This document shows, one piece after another, positions 26,019 through 35,475 of a stretch of DNA of 64,000 nucleotides. This stretch comes from Aalborgiella sp963841045 (GTDB taxonomy: Bacteria; Pseudomonadota; Gammaproteobacteria; Burkholderiales; Burkholderiaceae_C). The position numbers and the translations under genes were made by a program. The stretch covers positions 62,001 through 126,000 of the forward strand of contig CAWJBD010000010.1 in NCBI GenBank assembly GCA_963841045.1, in the 5' to 3' direction. The number at the start of each line of letters is the position of its first letter. The first letter of the stretch is position 1. Under the pieces are notes generated by a model. It was not told the origin of the DNA and did not search any database. It saw only the letters and a list, made by a program, of their open reading frames with translations.

Positions 26019-29000
26019 TCACATACTGCGTCGGTATTGACCACCCACTTCAAATAGCGCGTTGGTGATTTGACCTAGCGAGCAAACACGCACAGCATCC
26101 ATCAAGACCTCAAACACATTGGCATTGTTGATAACGGCTTCTTGCAGTTGTTTCAATGCCAAAGTGGATTTATCTTTGTTTCGATGTTGAAAGTCTTGCA
26201 ATCGGGTCAATTGGCTTTGCTTTTCATCTTCTGTTGAACGAGCCAATTCAACTTTTTGCACCACGGTATCACCTTCAGGATTACGGAAAGTGTTGACACC
26301 GATAATGGGGTATTCACCCGTGTGTTTTAGCATTTCGTAGTGCATGGACTCATCTTGAATGCGACCACGCTGGTAGCCTGTCTCCATGGCACCCAGTACA
26401 CCACCGCGCTCAGCGATGCGTTCAAATTCTGCCAAAACAGCTTCTTCCAATAACTCGGTTAACTCGTCAATGATGAATGCACCTTGATTGGGGTTTTCAT
26501 TTTTTGCCAAGCCCCATTCGCGGTTGATGATCAATTGAATCGCCAAGGCACGCCGTACGGATTCGTTGGTGGGTGTGGTGATGGCTTCATCAAACGCATT
26601 GGTGTGCAAGCTGTTGCAGTTGTCATAGATGGCAATCAGCGCTTGCAAGGTGGTGCGAATGTCGTTGAATTGAATTTCTTGTGCATGCAGGCTGCGGCCG
26701 CTGGTTTGAATGTGGTATTTGAGTTTTTGGCTGCGCTCATTGGCGCCATACTTTTCCTTCATGGCAACTGCCCAAATGCGTCTGGCTACGCGACCCATGA
26801 CTGTGTATTCAGGATCCATGCCATTGCTGAAGAAAAAGCTCAAGTTAGGGCGCAAAATCGTCAATGTGCATGCCGCGCGCCAAATAGGCTTCCACCAAGG
26901 TAAAGCCGTTTGACAATGTGAAAGCGAGCTGGCTGATGGGGTTGGCGCCGGCTTCAGCAATGTGGTAGCCACTGATGCTGACGGAGTAAAAATTGCGCAC
27001 TTTGTTGTGCACAAAATATTGGGCAATATCGCCCATCACCTTCAGGCTGAATTCGGTGCTAAAGATGCAGGTGTTTTGACCTTGGTCTTCTTTCAAAATG
27101 TCGGCTTGTACCGTGCCGCGTACGTTTTCAAGCACCCATTCCTTGATTTTTGCCGTCTCTGTATCGGTCGGTTCGCGCCCGTTGTCGGATTTGAATTTGG
27201 CGATATTTTGATCAATCGCCGTATTCATGAACATCGCCAAGATGGTGGGTGCTGGGCCGTTGATGGTCATGGACACCGATGTGGATGGGCTGCACAAATC
27301 AAAACCGCTGTACAGCACTTTCATGTCGTCGAGTGTGGCGATGCTGACACCACTGTTGCCCACTTTACCGTAAATGTCGGGGCGTTTGTCTGGATCGTTG
27401 CCGTACAAGGTAACTGAGTCAAAAGCTGTAGACAGGCGTTTGGCATCCATGCCTGCAGACAATAATTTGAAGCGGGCATTGGTACGCTTGGCATCGCCTT
27501 CACCTGCGAACATGCGCGTTGGGTCTTCGTTTTCGCGTTTGAACGCAAACGTGCCAGCGGTGTAGGGGTAGCTGCCTGGCACGTTGTCCAGCATCAGCCA
27601 TTTCAGGACTTCACCATGGTCTTCGTATTGCGGCAGGGCAACTTTGCGGATGGTGGTGCCGCTCAGCGATTTGCTGGTCAGTGCGGTTCGAATTTCTTTG
27701 TCGCGGATTTTGACAACGTATTCATCTCCAGCGTAGGCTTTTTGCATGTCCGGCCATTGCTCAATCAAATGTCGGGCATCGGTATCCAACTTCGCAGTGC
27801 GTGCTTTTGCCAATTCGCTTAATGCTTCTATGGCGTCTATGGCGCTGGTTTGATCTTGTTTGTGTTTTTGCAACATGCCGGCGCTGGCAGTCAATTGTTG
27901 AACCTCGCGCGCCAAAGTTGCCTGCTGACGTGCACGCTTTTTATAACCACGCACTGTGTCGCTGATCTCTGCCAAATAGCGGCTGCGCGCAGTCGGCACG
28001 ATAGGTGTTTGGTTGGTGCTGTGCCGCACATTGACGGTAGGTAAGCTGGCCTTGATTTGAGCAGGAATTTGCAATCCCTTGGCGATTAGTTTTTCTTTTA
28101 AAGCTTGGTACAGCGCAGTCACGCCATCGTCATTAAAGCGTGCCGCCATGGTGCCAAATACCGGCATTTGGTCGGTTGGGGTACTCCAAGCTTCTTGGTT
28201 GCGTTGCATTTGTTTGGACACATCACGCAGTGCATCCAAGGCGCCTTTGCGGTCAAATTTGTTGACAGCGACCAATTGCGCAAAATCCAACATGTCAATT
28301 TTTTCCAGTTGACTGGCGGCGCCATACTCAGGCGTCATCACATACATTGGAATATCGACATGCGGCACGATGGCGGCATCGCCTTGGCCGATTCCTGAGG
28401 TTTCAACAATGACCAAATCAAATCCAGCACATTTGCATGCCGCAATCACCGCTGGCAGTGCAGGGCTGATTTCAGAACCGACATCACGTGTCGCCAAACT
28501 GCGCATGAAAACGCGTGGACCGGCGCTTTGGCTCCAAGGCGATATGGCGTTCATGCGGATGCGGTCACCCAATAACGCACCACCTGTTTTACGGCGTGAA
28601 GGGTCAATGCTGATGAGGGCAATGCGCAAGCTGTCGCCTAAATCCAATCGCAAACGTCGAATCAATTCGTCCGTTAAGCTGGATTTGCCTGCACCGCCAG
28701 TTCCTGTGATACCTAAAACTGGTATATTTGCTGCTACATTTTTAGTAGCAGCATAGGCAGATATTTCGCCTTGCTAGAGTGCTATTTTGCTTGTTATTTT
28801 CAAGTGCAGTGATGAGTTGCGACAAGGCGCGCCAGTTGGCATCGGTATGTCCCTGTAATGCAGCTAATTTTGATGGTGCAAATGATGTGATGTCAGTGTC
28901 GCACAACTTCACCATTTCGCCAATCATGCCTTGCAAGCCCATGCGTTGCCCGTCTTCTGGGCTGTATATGCGCGTCACGCCATAGTCTTGCAATTCGCGA

Positions 29001-29371
29001 ATTTCGTCTGGAACGATCACACCACCACCACCACCAAAAACTTTGATATGTGAGCCACCCCGCGCCTTCAGCAAATCAATCATGTACTTGAAATACTCAA
29101 CATGCCCACCTTGGTAGGAGCTGATGGCAATGCCTTGTGCGTCTTCTTGCAGTGCGGCCGTCACAATTTCTTCAACGCTGCGGTTGTGACCCAGGTGAAT
29201 CACTTCTGTGCCCATGCTCATCAAAATGCGACGCATGATGTTGATGGCCGCATCGTGCCCGTCAAACAGGCTGGCGGCAGTGACAAAGCGCACTTTGTTG
29301 ACCGGTTTATATTCAGCCAAGGCTTTGTAATCAGTGGGAAGAGCGGTGTTTGCAGCCATTTTTGTTGTCAT
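26019..29371 (-). CDS. icmF: Fused isobutyryl-CoA mutase IcmF (two frameshifts)
   Basis: Three parts in order: a B12-binding domain (FDGHDAAINIMRRIL, SSYQGGHVEYF, GGGGGVIVPDEI), a MeaI-like G-protein chaperone domain (GITGTGGAGKSSLTDE, NKFDRKG) and a methylmalonyl-CoA-mutase-like TIM barrel (SVSISGYHIAEAGANPISQ, GMDPEYTVMGRVARRIW). Extra bases at 28745-28773 and near 26847 split it. Corrected length is 1116 residues, typical of IcmF. It interconverts isobutyryl-CoA and n-butyryl-CoA, or a related branched acyl-CoA. The first break falls in the linker between the B12 and GTPase domains, inside repeat copy H. Confidence 0.9.
28730..28770 (+). repeat. Dispersed palindromic repeat, copy H, inside icmF
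   Basis: GCTGCTAC-ATTTTTA-GTAGCAGC is a perfect 8-bp-stem hairpin (28730-28752), followed by ATAGGCAGATATTTCGCC, the second half of the consensus. It occupies the linker between the B12-binding and GTPase domains of icmF, read antisense as GEISAYAATKNVAAN. Confidence 0.65.
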
Positions 29372-29457
29372 GAGATCGGTGAGTAAAAGATGGGTCGTCT
29401 GGATAATGAGAAAGGTAACTCGAAAGCGAATACGAGATTAAGAGTGTCGTAGCTTAC

Positions 29458-29479
29458 TTGACGTTTACGTAAACGTCAA
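29458..29479. promoter_or_regulatory. 22-bp perfect palindrome, probable operator for icmF
   Basis: The half-site TTGACGTTTAC is followed by its exact reverse complement, GTAAACGTCAA. It lies 87 bp upstream of icmF on the minus strand and about 180 bp upstream of rpsO. Form and base content resemble operators of MerR-type regulators of branched-chain amino-acid and acyl-CoA catabolism such as LiuR, which would suit icmF. No such regulator gene is in the window. Confidence 0.65.
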
Positions 29480-29546
29480 CCGTTTAAGGTGATTCTGAAT
29501 GAGGTCTGTCTTACCGTATGGCTGAATAACTCGAATATTCTGCCTA

Positions 29547-29574
29547 TTCAGACATTTGGGTTTCAAGGTATAAT
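29547..29574 (+). promoter_or_regulatory. rpsO: Putative sigma-70 promoter of rpsO
   Basis: TTCAGA (29547-29552) and an exact TATAAT (29569-29574) are 16 bp apart, 85 bp upstream of the rpsO start. The long leader could hold the S15 autoregulatory structure known in other bacteria. Confidence 0.5.
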
Positions 29575-29659
29575 CGAACGGCTTTGCATGCTGCAAGGCG
29601 CACGTTATGGGCAGTTCCAGCTTTTAACGCAAGTATTATCAATCTAAAGGGAAATCAAA

Positions 29660-29926
29660 ATGATCTCATCAACAGCGAAAGCTGAAGTCGTTAAAGCCAA
29701 TGCGCGCAGCGCCAACGACACAGGTAGCACCGAAGTTCAAGTGGCTTTGTTGACTGCTCGTATCAACGAATTAACACCGCATTTCAAAGAACACGCCAAA
29801 GACCACCATGGTCGCCGCGGCTTGTTGCGCATGGTTAACAGCCGTAAAAGCTTGTTGGCTTATTTGAATCGCAAAGACCATGACCGCTACTTGGCTTTGA
29901 TTGCAAAATTAGGTTTACGTAAATAA
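29660..29926 (+). CDS. rpsO: 30S ribosomal protein S15
   Basis: This 88-residue protein has the expected helices. TGSTEVQVALLTARINELTPH, HHGRRGLLRMV and SRKSLLAYL-RKDHDRY hold the rRNA-binding residues. It binds 16S rRNA early in 30S assembly. AAAGGGAAATCAAA gives the ribosome binding site. Upstream of pnp as in most Proteobacteria, with its own terminator between them. Confidence 0.97.
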   Translation: MISSTAKAEVVKANARSANDTGSTEVQVALLTARINELTPHFKEHAKDHHGRRGLLRMVNSRKSLLAYLNRKDHDRYLALIAKLGLRK

Positions 29927-29946
29927 ACCCAAACCAATGACAAATG

Positions 29947-29980
29947 TGCCTGAGTCAGTACCACTTACTCAGGCATTTTC
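29947..29980 (+). terminator. Intrinsic terminator after rpsO
   Basis: TGCCTGAGT and ACTCAGGCA form a 9-bp stem with an 11-base loop, followed by TTTTCGTTT. Read-through would feed into pnp. Confidence 0.85.
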
Positions 29981-30012
29981 GTTTCAGAGAAGAAAATAAA
30001 GAATGCAAGCTG

Positions 30013-30080
30013 TGTCATTCCAAAAGAGCGCTAAAACCGAGTGAAAGCTGAAATGGTTGATTCGTTTTTTTGGAATGGCA
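30013..30080 (+). promoter_or_regulatory. Candidate pnp leader hairpin
   Basis: TGTCATTCCAAAA (30013-30025) pairs with TTTTGGAATGGCA (30068-30080) over 13 bp with one G-U pair and a 42-base loop. A 19-bp palindrome GCAATTCAC-T-GTGAATTGC follows at 30112-30130. In E. coli a double-stranded pnp leader cut by RNase III mediates autoregulation by PNPase. The position here is the same, the mechanism is inferred. Confidence 0.55.
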
Positions 30081-30187
30081 TTGTGTTCAAAAAATTCTGC
30101 TCTGAATAAGCGCAATTCACTGTGAATTGCATCTTCGATGATGGTTTTCAATAGTTGAAAACTCACATCTTATTTAGGAGCTAAAAA

Positions 30188-32299
30188 ATGACAATGTTCA
30201 AAAAAGTAACAAAAACATTCCAATGGGGCGCACACACCGTCAAAATGGAAACAGGCGAAATCGCTCGCCAATCAACAGGTGCAGTTCTGTTAGACATGGA
30301 TGGCACAGTGGTTCTGGCCACAGTTGTCGGTAAAACCGAAGGCAAACCAGGGCAAGATTTCTTCCCTTTAACCGTTGATTACCTCGAAAAATCATACGCC
30401 GCAGGCAAAATTCCTGGTAGTTTTTTCAAACGTGAAGGCCGTCCTAGCGAGTTTGAAACACTCACCAGCCGTCTGATTGATCGCCCAATTCGTCCTCTGT
30501 TTCCAGAAGGTTTTTTCAATGAAGTGCACGTGGTTATCCATACTGTTTCATTGAACCCTGAAGTCGATGCCGACATTGCATCCATGATTGCAGTGAGCGC
30601 AGCCTTGAGCATCAGTGGCATTCCTTTCAACGGCCCTATCGGTGCCGCTCGCGTGGGTTATGTGAATGGTCAATATGTGTTGAACCCTGGCCAAACAGCA
30701 CGCAAAGATTCCATCATGGACTTGGTGGTTGCCGGTACAGAATCTGCCGTCTTGATGGTGGAATCAGAAGCGCAACAGCTCAGCGAAGAAATCATGTTGG
30801 GCGCGGTTGTGTTCGGTCACGAGCAAGGCAATATTGCCATCAACGCCATTCACGACTTGGTGCGTGATGCTGGCAAACCTGTTTGGGACTGGAAAGCACC
30901 TGCGAAAAACGAGCCACTGATTGCAAAAATCGATGCCTTGGCGAAAGATAAATTGGTTGCCGCTTACCAAATTCGCAACAAACAAGCACGCACCCAAGCT
31001 TGCCGCACTGCCTATGCTGAAGTCATTGCTGCGTTGACGGCAGAAGGTGTTGAGTTTGACAAAGTAGCGATTGAAGGATTGCTGTTTGAAGTGGAAGCCA
31101 AAATCGTTCGCGGACAAATTTTGGCCGGCGAGCCACGCATTGATGGTCGCGACACACGCACTGTGCGTGCGATTGAAATTCGCAACAGCGTGTTGCCACG
31201 CACCCATGGCTCTGCCTTGTTCACACGTGGTGAAACGCAAGCTTTGGTGGTGACCACATTGGGCACAGAGCGCGATGCACAACGCATTGATGCTTTGTCT
31301 GGTGACTTTGAAGACAACTTCATGCTGCACTACAACATGCCTCCGTTCGCCACTGGCGAAACAGGTCGTGTGGGCACACCTAAGCGCCGCGAAATCGGTC
31401 ACGGCCGTTTGGCCAAACGTGCTTTGGTTGCTGTATTGCCAAGCAAAGAAGAATTCCCCTACACCATGCGTGTGGTATCTGAAATCACCGAATCCAATGG
31501 TTCTTCATCCATGGCATCCGTTTGCGGTGGCTGTTTGTCATTGATGGATGCTGGCGTGCCTTTGAAAGCACATGTGGCCGGTATCGCCATGGGTTTGATC
31601 AAAGACGGCAACCGTTTTGCGGTGTTGACCGATATTTTGGGCGACGAAGACCATTTGGGCGATATGGACTTTAAAGTGGCTGGTACCACCAACGGTATCA
31701 CTGCTTTGCAAATGGACATCAAAATCCAAGGCATTACCAAAGAAATCATGCAAGTGGCATTGGCACAAGCCAAAGAAGCACGCGTCCACATTTTGGGCAA
31801 AATGCAAGAAGCCATGGGCGAAGCCAAAACTGAAGTCTCCAGCTTTGCGCCTAAGTTGTACACCTTCAAAATCAATCCAGAAAAAATCCGTGATGTGATT
31901 GGCAAGGGCGGCGCGGTCATTCGTGCTTTGACTGAAGAAACAGGTTGCCAAATCAACATCAGTGAAGATGGCACCATCACCATTGCGGCTACCGAATCTG
32001 CAAAAGCCGACGAAGCCAAACGCCGCATTGAAGAAATAACAGCTGAAGTTGAAATTGGCAAAATCTACGAAGGTCCAGTGACCAAGATTTTGGATTTCGG
32101 TGCATTGGTTAACTTGTTGCCAGGCAAAGACGGTTTGTTGCACATCAGCCAAATTGCACATGAACGTGTTGAAAAAGTCAGCGACTATCTCAAAGAAGGT
32201 CAAATCGTCAAAGTCAAAGTCATGGAAACGGATGAAAAAGGCCGCGTGAAATTGTCGATGAAGGTTTTGACTGAGCGTCCAGAGCAAGCGCAATCCTGA
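30188..32299 (+). CDS. pnp: Polyribonucleotide nucleotidyltransferase
   Basis: This full-length 703-residue phosphorolytic 3'-5' exoribonuclease has two RNase PH cores (FFKREGRPSEFETLTSRLIDRP near residue 80 and RTHGSALFTRGETQALV near residue 340). A KH domain (IRDVIGKGGAVIRALTEETG) and an S1 domain (GKIYEGPVTKILDFGALVN) follow. It degrades mRNA and is part of the degradosome in many Proteobacteria. TTAGGAGC lies just before the start. An ATG two codons later could also serve. Confidence 0.96.
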   Translation: MTMFKKVTKTFQWGAHTVKMETGEIARQSTGAVLLDMDGTVVLATVVGKTEGKPGQDFFPLTVDYLEKSYAAGKIPGSFFKREGRPSEFETLTSRLIDRPIRPLFPEGFFNEVHVVIHTVSLNPEVDADIASMIAVSAALSISGIPFNGPIGAARVGYVNGQYVLNPGQTARKDSIMDLVVAGTESAVLMVESEAQQLSEEIMLGAVVFGHEQGNIAINAIHDLVRDAGKPVWDWKAPAKNEPLIAKIDALAKDKLVAAYQIRNKQARTQACRTAYAEVIAALTAEGVEFDKVAIEGLLFEVEAKIVRGQILAGEPRIDGRDTRTVRAIEIRNSVLPRTHGSALFTRGETQALVVTTLGTERDAQRIDALSGDFEDNFMLHYNMPPFATGETGRVGTPKRREIGHGRLAKRALVAVLPSKEEFPYTMRVVSEITESNGSSSMASVCGGCLSLMDAGVPLKAHVAGIAMGLIKDGNRFAVLTDILGDEDHLGDMDFKVAGTTNGITALQMDIKIQGITKEIMQVALAQAKEARVHILGKMQEAMGEAKTEVSSFAPKLYTFKINPEKIRDVIGKGGAVIRALTEETGCQINISEDGTITIAATESAKADEAKRRIEEITAEVEIGKIYEGPVTKILDFGALVNLLPGKDGLLHISQIAHERVEKVSDYLKEGQIVKVKVMETDEKGRVKLSMKVLTERPEQAQS

Positions 32300-32350
32300 G
32301 CCTGAGCTATAACGCATTGGCGTATTTGTTGTCAGACCAATAAGGTCAAA

Positions 32351-32409
32351 TGCTATATATTTAATAGCACTATAGGCAATAAATACGCCGGCTACAGCCA
32401 AATTTGATG
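32351..32409 (+). repeat. Dispersed palindromic repeat, copy A (best copy)
   Basis: TGCTATATATTTAATAGCAC is followed by TATAGGCAATAAATACGCC, GGCTACAGCC and AAATTTGATG. The first part is a hairpin with stem GCTAT/ATAGC, and the second contains GGCT/AGCC. It lies between pnp and the quinone oxidoreductase. It differs from the copy in nuoG at only 8 of 58 positions. Confidence 0.85.
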
Positions 32410-32426
32410 TAAATTTTCCGTAAACC

Positions 32427-33428
32427 ATGCTAGCCTTTGAAATCTCCACCTATGGCGCGCCCGACGTGTTGCGCTTAACCGAGCGCGACACCCCTGTTGC
32501 CGCTGGTGGTGAGGTGTTGATTCAAGTGACTGCCAGTGGCATCAATCGCCCTGATGTGTTGCAACGTACTGGCAACTACCCAGTACCTCCTGGCGCATCA
32601 GATATTCCTGGCTTGGAAGTTGCGGGCACCATTGTCAGTGGCGATGCGGCTGCCATGTCATCGCATGGGTTGAAAGTGGGTGATCGTGTTTGTGCCTTGG
32701 TCAGCGGAGGAGGCTATGCGCAGTTTTGCGTGGCGCCAGTAGCACAATGTTTGCCAGTGCCAAAAGGATTGACGGACATTGAAGCGGCAAGCTTGCCTGA
32801 GACCTTTTACACCGTTTGGAGCAATGTATTTGACCGTGTACGTTTGCAAGCAGGTGAGACATTTTTGGTGCAAGGCGGTAGCAGTGGCATTGGCGTGACA
32901 GCCATTCAAATGGCCAAAGCATTTGGCGCAACTGTGATTGCCACTGCTGGCAGTGACGACAAATGTGCGGCTTGCCAAAAGCTGGGAGCCGACCACACAA
33001 TCAACTATAAAACACATGATTTTGCGACTGAAATCCAACGCATCACCCAGCAACAAGGTGTGAATGTCATCTTGGATATGGTGGCAGGAGACTATGTTGC
33101 CAAGGAAATTGCATGTTTGGCTGAAGATGGTCGCTTGGTCATCATTGCAGTCCAAGGTGGTATCAAGAGTGAATTTAATGCGGGTATGGTGTTGCGCAAG
33201 CGCTTAACCATCACGGGTTCGACATTGCGTCCACGGCCTATTGCATTTAAAGCGGCCATTGCCCAAGCATTGCGTCAAAATGTTTGGCCTCTATTGGAAA
33301 ATGGTACGATTCAGCCCGTTATACACAGCGTGTTTGCAGCCAGCAGCGCACAAGCCGCCGCACAAGCGCATGCCCTGATGGAAAGTAACCTGCATGTGGG
33401 GAAATTGGTGCTGGATTGGCAAAGCTAA
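32427..33428 (+). CDS. NAD(P)H-quinone oxidoreductase, zeta-crystallin/PIG3 type
   Basis: This 333-residue medium-chain dehydrogenase lacks zinc ligands. SGINRPDVLQRTGNYPVPPGASDIPGLEVAG is the N-terminal catalytic domain. FLVQGGSSGIGVTAIQMAKAFGA is the NADPH-binding Rossmann motif, near residue 145. The C-terminal STLRPRPIAFKAAIA and HALMESNLHVGKLVL fit the PIG3 subgroup. Such enzymes reduce quinones and reactive alkenals. It precedes tpiA by 39 bp and is probably in the same transcript. Confidence 0.88.
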   Translation: MLAFEISTYGAPDVLRLTERDTPVAAGGEVLIQVTASGINRPDVLQRTGNYPVPPGASDIPGLEVAGTIVSGDAAAMSSHGLKVGDRVCALVSGGGYAQFCVAPVAQCLPVPKGLTDIEAASLPETFYTVWSNVFDRVRLQAGETFLVQGGSSGIGVTAIQMAKAFGATVIATAGSDDKCAACQKLGADHTINYKTHDFATEIQRITQQQGVNVILDMVAGDYVAKEIACLAEDGRLVIIAVQGGIKSEFNAGMVLRKRLTITGSTLRPRPIAFKAAIAQALRQNVWPLLENGTIQPVIHSVFAASSAQAAAQAHALMESNLHVGKLVLDWQS

Positions 33429-33467
33429 AATTTATCGCACAGTAAAAATAGTGAACAAATTCATATC

Positions 33468-34223
33468 ATGAAAAAGAAATTAATCGCTGGAAATTGGAAA
33501 ATGAATGGCAGTTTGGCTGCCAATTCTGCTTTGGTCGCAGCTTTGGATGCGGGGCTGCATGTGCGCATGCCTGCTAAATGTGAAGTTGCATTGTGTGTGC
33601 CATCAGTCTATTTGGCGCAAATGCAGCAACTTTGCAGCAAAAATGCCATTGAATTGGGTTCGCAAGATGTGTCTGTCCATGAATCGGGTGCGTATACGGG
33701 TGAAACATCAGCCAATATGCTGAAAGACTTTGGCGTTCGTTACGCCATCGTCGGTCATTCTGAACGCCGCCAATACCATGGTGAAACCGATGAGTTGGTC
33801 GCTAAAAAAGCGCAAGTGGCTTTGGCGGCAGGCATCACACCGATTGTTTGCATTGGTGAAACTTTGGCCGAGCGCGAAGCGGGTAAAACCGAAGAAGTTG
33901 TGAAGCGTCAGTTGGCGGCAGTGATTCATACCAATGGCCACTGTATCAGCGAGATTGTGTTGGCATATGAACCGGTTTGGGCAATTGGTACTGGCAAGAC
34001 GGCAACGCCAGAGCAAGCGCAAGCTGTACACGCCTTGTTGCGTACGCAGTTGAATGCTGCAAGCAAGCAAGCCGACCGCATTCAAATTTTGTACGGTGGC
34101 AGCATGAACGCAGCCAATGCCGCAACGCTGTTGGCCCAACCCGATATTGACGGAGGTTTGATTGGCGGAGCGTCTCTCAAAGCCGCAGATTTTTTATCAA
34201 TTATTGCTGCAGCCAGCGTATAA
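33468..34223 (+). CDS. tpiA: Triosephosphate isomerase
   Basis: This 251-residue TIM barrel has substrate Lys in AGNWKMNGS, electrophilic His in VGHSERRQYHGE and catalytic Glu in YEPVWAIGTGKTAT. The phosphate-binding loops YGGSMNAANA and GGLIGGASL are also present. It interconverts dihydroxyacetone phosphate and glyceraldehyde 3-phosphate. Followed by secG, the usual order in Burkholderiales. Confidence 0.97.
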   Translation: MKKKLIAGNWKMNGSLAANSALVAALDAGLHVRMPAKCEVALCVPSVYLAQMQQLCSKNAIELGSQDVSVHESGAYTGETSANMLKDFGVRYAIVGHSERRQYHGETDELVAKKAQVALAAGITPIVCIGETLAEREAGKTEEVVKRQLAAVIHTNGHCISEIVLAYEPVWAIGTGKTATPEQAQAVHALLRTQLNAASKQADRIQILYGGSMNAANAATLLAQPDIDGGLIGGASLKAADFLSIIAAASV

Positions 34224-34257
34224 CAAGCCAAGATTGCTATAAATTTAGGAGTATGAA

Positions 34258-34761
34258 ATGAGTGTTTTTTTAAATGTTATTTTGATTGTTCAAATTGCGT
34301 CAGCCATTGGCATGATCGGTTTGATTTTGGTTCAGCACGGCAAAGGTGCTGACATGGGTGCTGCATTTGGCAGCGGTGGGTCAGGCAGCTTGTTTGGCGC
34401 CAGTGGCAGTGCCAACTTTTTGTCACGCACCACTTCAATTTTGGCAGCGGTATTTTTTGTAAGCACACTGTTGTTAACTTATTTGGGCGGTAACCGTTCA
34501 AGCTCAACAGGCAGTGTTTTAGAAGGCGCAGCAGTGACTGCTCCAGCTGCAGTTCCAGCAACAGCCCCTGCAAGCCCTGCAAACCAAATTCCTGGTTCAG
34601 CACCTGCAAGCACAACAGCACCAGCAACTTCACAAGTGCCTGTACAAACACCAGCAAGTGTGCCAACAACTGCACCTGCTGCCAAGACTTCGACTGTACC
34701 TGCTACCCCATCCACAACAAGCACTACCGCAAACGGTGCAGCGCAAATTCCTGCAAAGTAA
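34258..34761 (+). CDS. secG: Protein-export membrane protein SecG
   Basis: This 167-residue protein has two transmembrane helices (IVQIASAIGMIGLILVQ and SILAAVFFVSTLLLTYLGG) around the conserved HGKGADMGAAFGSGGSGSLFGASG loop region, then a long Ala/Pro/Thr-rich tail of about 80 residues, normal in Betaproteobacteria. It is an accessory subunit of the SecYEG translocon. Its ribosome binding site TTTAGGAGTATGAA sits in a sequence (TTGCTATAAATTTA) that resembles the half-repeat at 6757. Confidence 0.93.
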   Translation: MSVFLNVILIVQIASAIGMIGLILVQHGKGADMGAAFGSGGSGSLFGASGSANFLSRTTSILAAVFFVSTLLLTYLGGNRSSSTGSVLEGAAVTAPAAVPATAPASPANQIPGSAPASTTAPATSQVPVQTPASVPTTAPAAKTSTVPATPSTTSTTANGAAQIPAK

Positions 34762-34866
34762 TTTTGCAGTTTCGGTAGTGACGTACGCAGCTATTTATTT
34801 GCATATTTAGAGTGTGGCTACTCAGAAATACCAGCGTACTAGGGTAAACTACTAGATAGTTCAGAG

Positions 34867-34886
34867 AACTTGTTTAAGAACAAGTT
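34867..34886. repeat. Small hairpin upstream of tRNA-Leu
   Basis: AACTTGTT and AACAAGTT pair perfectly over 8 bp around TAAG. No clear T run follows. It may end the secG transcript or mark the tRNA precursor leader. The rest of 34762-34902 shows only a weak GTACGC/GCGTAC inverted repeat. Confidence 0.4.
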
Positions 34887-34902
34887 GTTGGGCTAACTAA
34901 CA

Positions 34903-34987
34903 GCCGTCGTGGTGAAATTGGTAGACACGCTATCTTGAGGTGGTAGTGGCGAGAGCTGTGCGAGTTCGAGTCTCGCCGACGGCACCA
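34903..34987 (+). tRNA. tRNA-Leu (anticodon GAG)
   Basis: An 85-nt class II tRNA. Acceptor arms GCCGTCG and CGACGGC pair. The D arm has GGTGAAATTGGTAGACACGC. Anticodon loop TTGAGGT carries GAG. A variable arm, the T arm GCGAGTTCGAGTCTCGC and an encoded CCA follow. It reads CUC and CUU. The secG-tRNA-Leu-nuoA order is common in Burkholderiales. Confidence 0.95.
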
Positions 34988-35051
34988 AATAATTCAGCAT
35001 TCAAATGCCCTCAAGGGGTGTGCGATTGCAAACGAGACCTTTAAGAACTAT

Positions 35052-35414
35052 ATGTTGGACCTTAATCAGTACCTACCCGTTCTCTTGTTCATCTTGGTGG
35101 GCATAGCCGTCGGCATTGTGCCCCAAGTTTTAGGTTACCTACTCGGTCCCAATCGCCCTGATCCCGCTAAAAATTCAGCCTACGAATGTGGCTTTGATGC
35201 CTTTGGCGATGCGCGCATGAAGTTCGATGTGCGCTACTACCTGGTCGCTATCCTTTTTATATTGTTTGATTTGGAAATTGCCTTTCTATTTCCTTGGGCC
35301 GCGGCTTTGAAAGAAGTTGGACCTGTGGGATTTTGGGCTGTGGTTATCTTTTTAGGTATTTTGGTCGTGGGCTTTATCTACGAGTGGAAAAAAGGTGCCT
35401 TGGACTGGGAATAA
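35052..35414 (+). CDS. nuoA: NADH-quinone oxidoreductase subunit A
   Basis: This 120-residue membrane subunit has three helices and the conserved loop NSAYECGFDAFGDARMKFDVRYY with its Cys. It helps close the quinone channel of complex I. First gene of the 14-gene nuo operon. Upstream is tRNA-Leu, so the operon promoter lies in or before 34988-35051, but none stands out. Confidence 0.96.
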   Translation: MLDLNQYLPVLLFILVGIAVGIVPQVLGYLLGPNRPDPAKNSAYECGFDAFGDARMKFDVRYYLVAILFILFDLEIAFLFPWAAALKEVGPVGFWAVVIFLGILVVGFIYEWKKGALDWE

Positions 35415-35475
35415 TTCCTACCCACAAAATAATTGTCATACAAGCGCAAGTATTCAAGAATAAACTGGACTCATC

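Noticed and set aside
32310..32330. GGCGTATTTGTTGTC just before copy A as a second, inverted copy
   Set aside because: Only about ten bases agree with the reverse consensus and no hairpin half is present.
31538..32449. 303-codon open frame antisense to pnp
   Set aside because: It is a shadow of pnp codon bias with no family resemblance or start signal, and it runs through repeat copy A.
34781..34845. Possible tenth copy of the palindromic repeat between secG and tRNA-Leu
   Set aside because: GCTATTTATTT and AGAAATACCAGCGTAC recall parts of the consensus, but spacing and the GGCTACAGCC part are lost. Too diverged to call.
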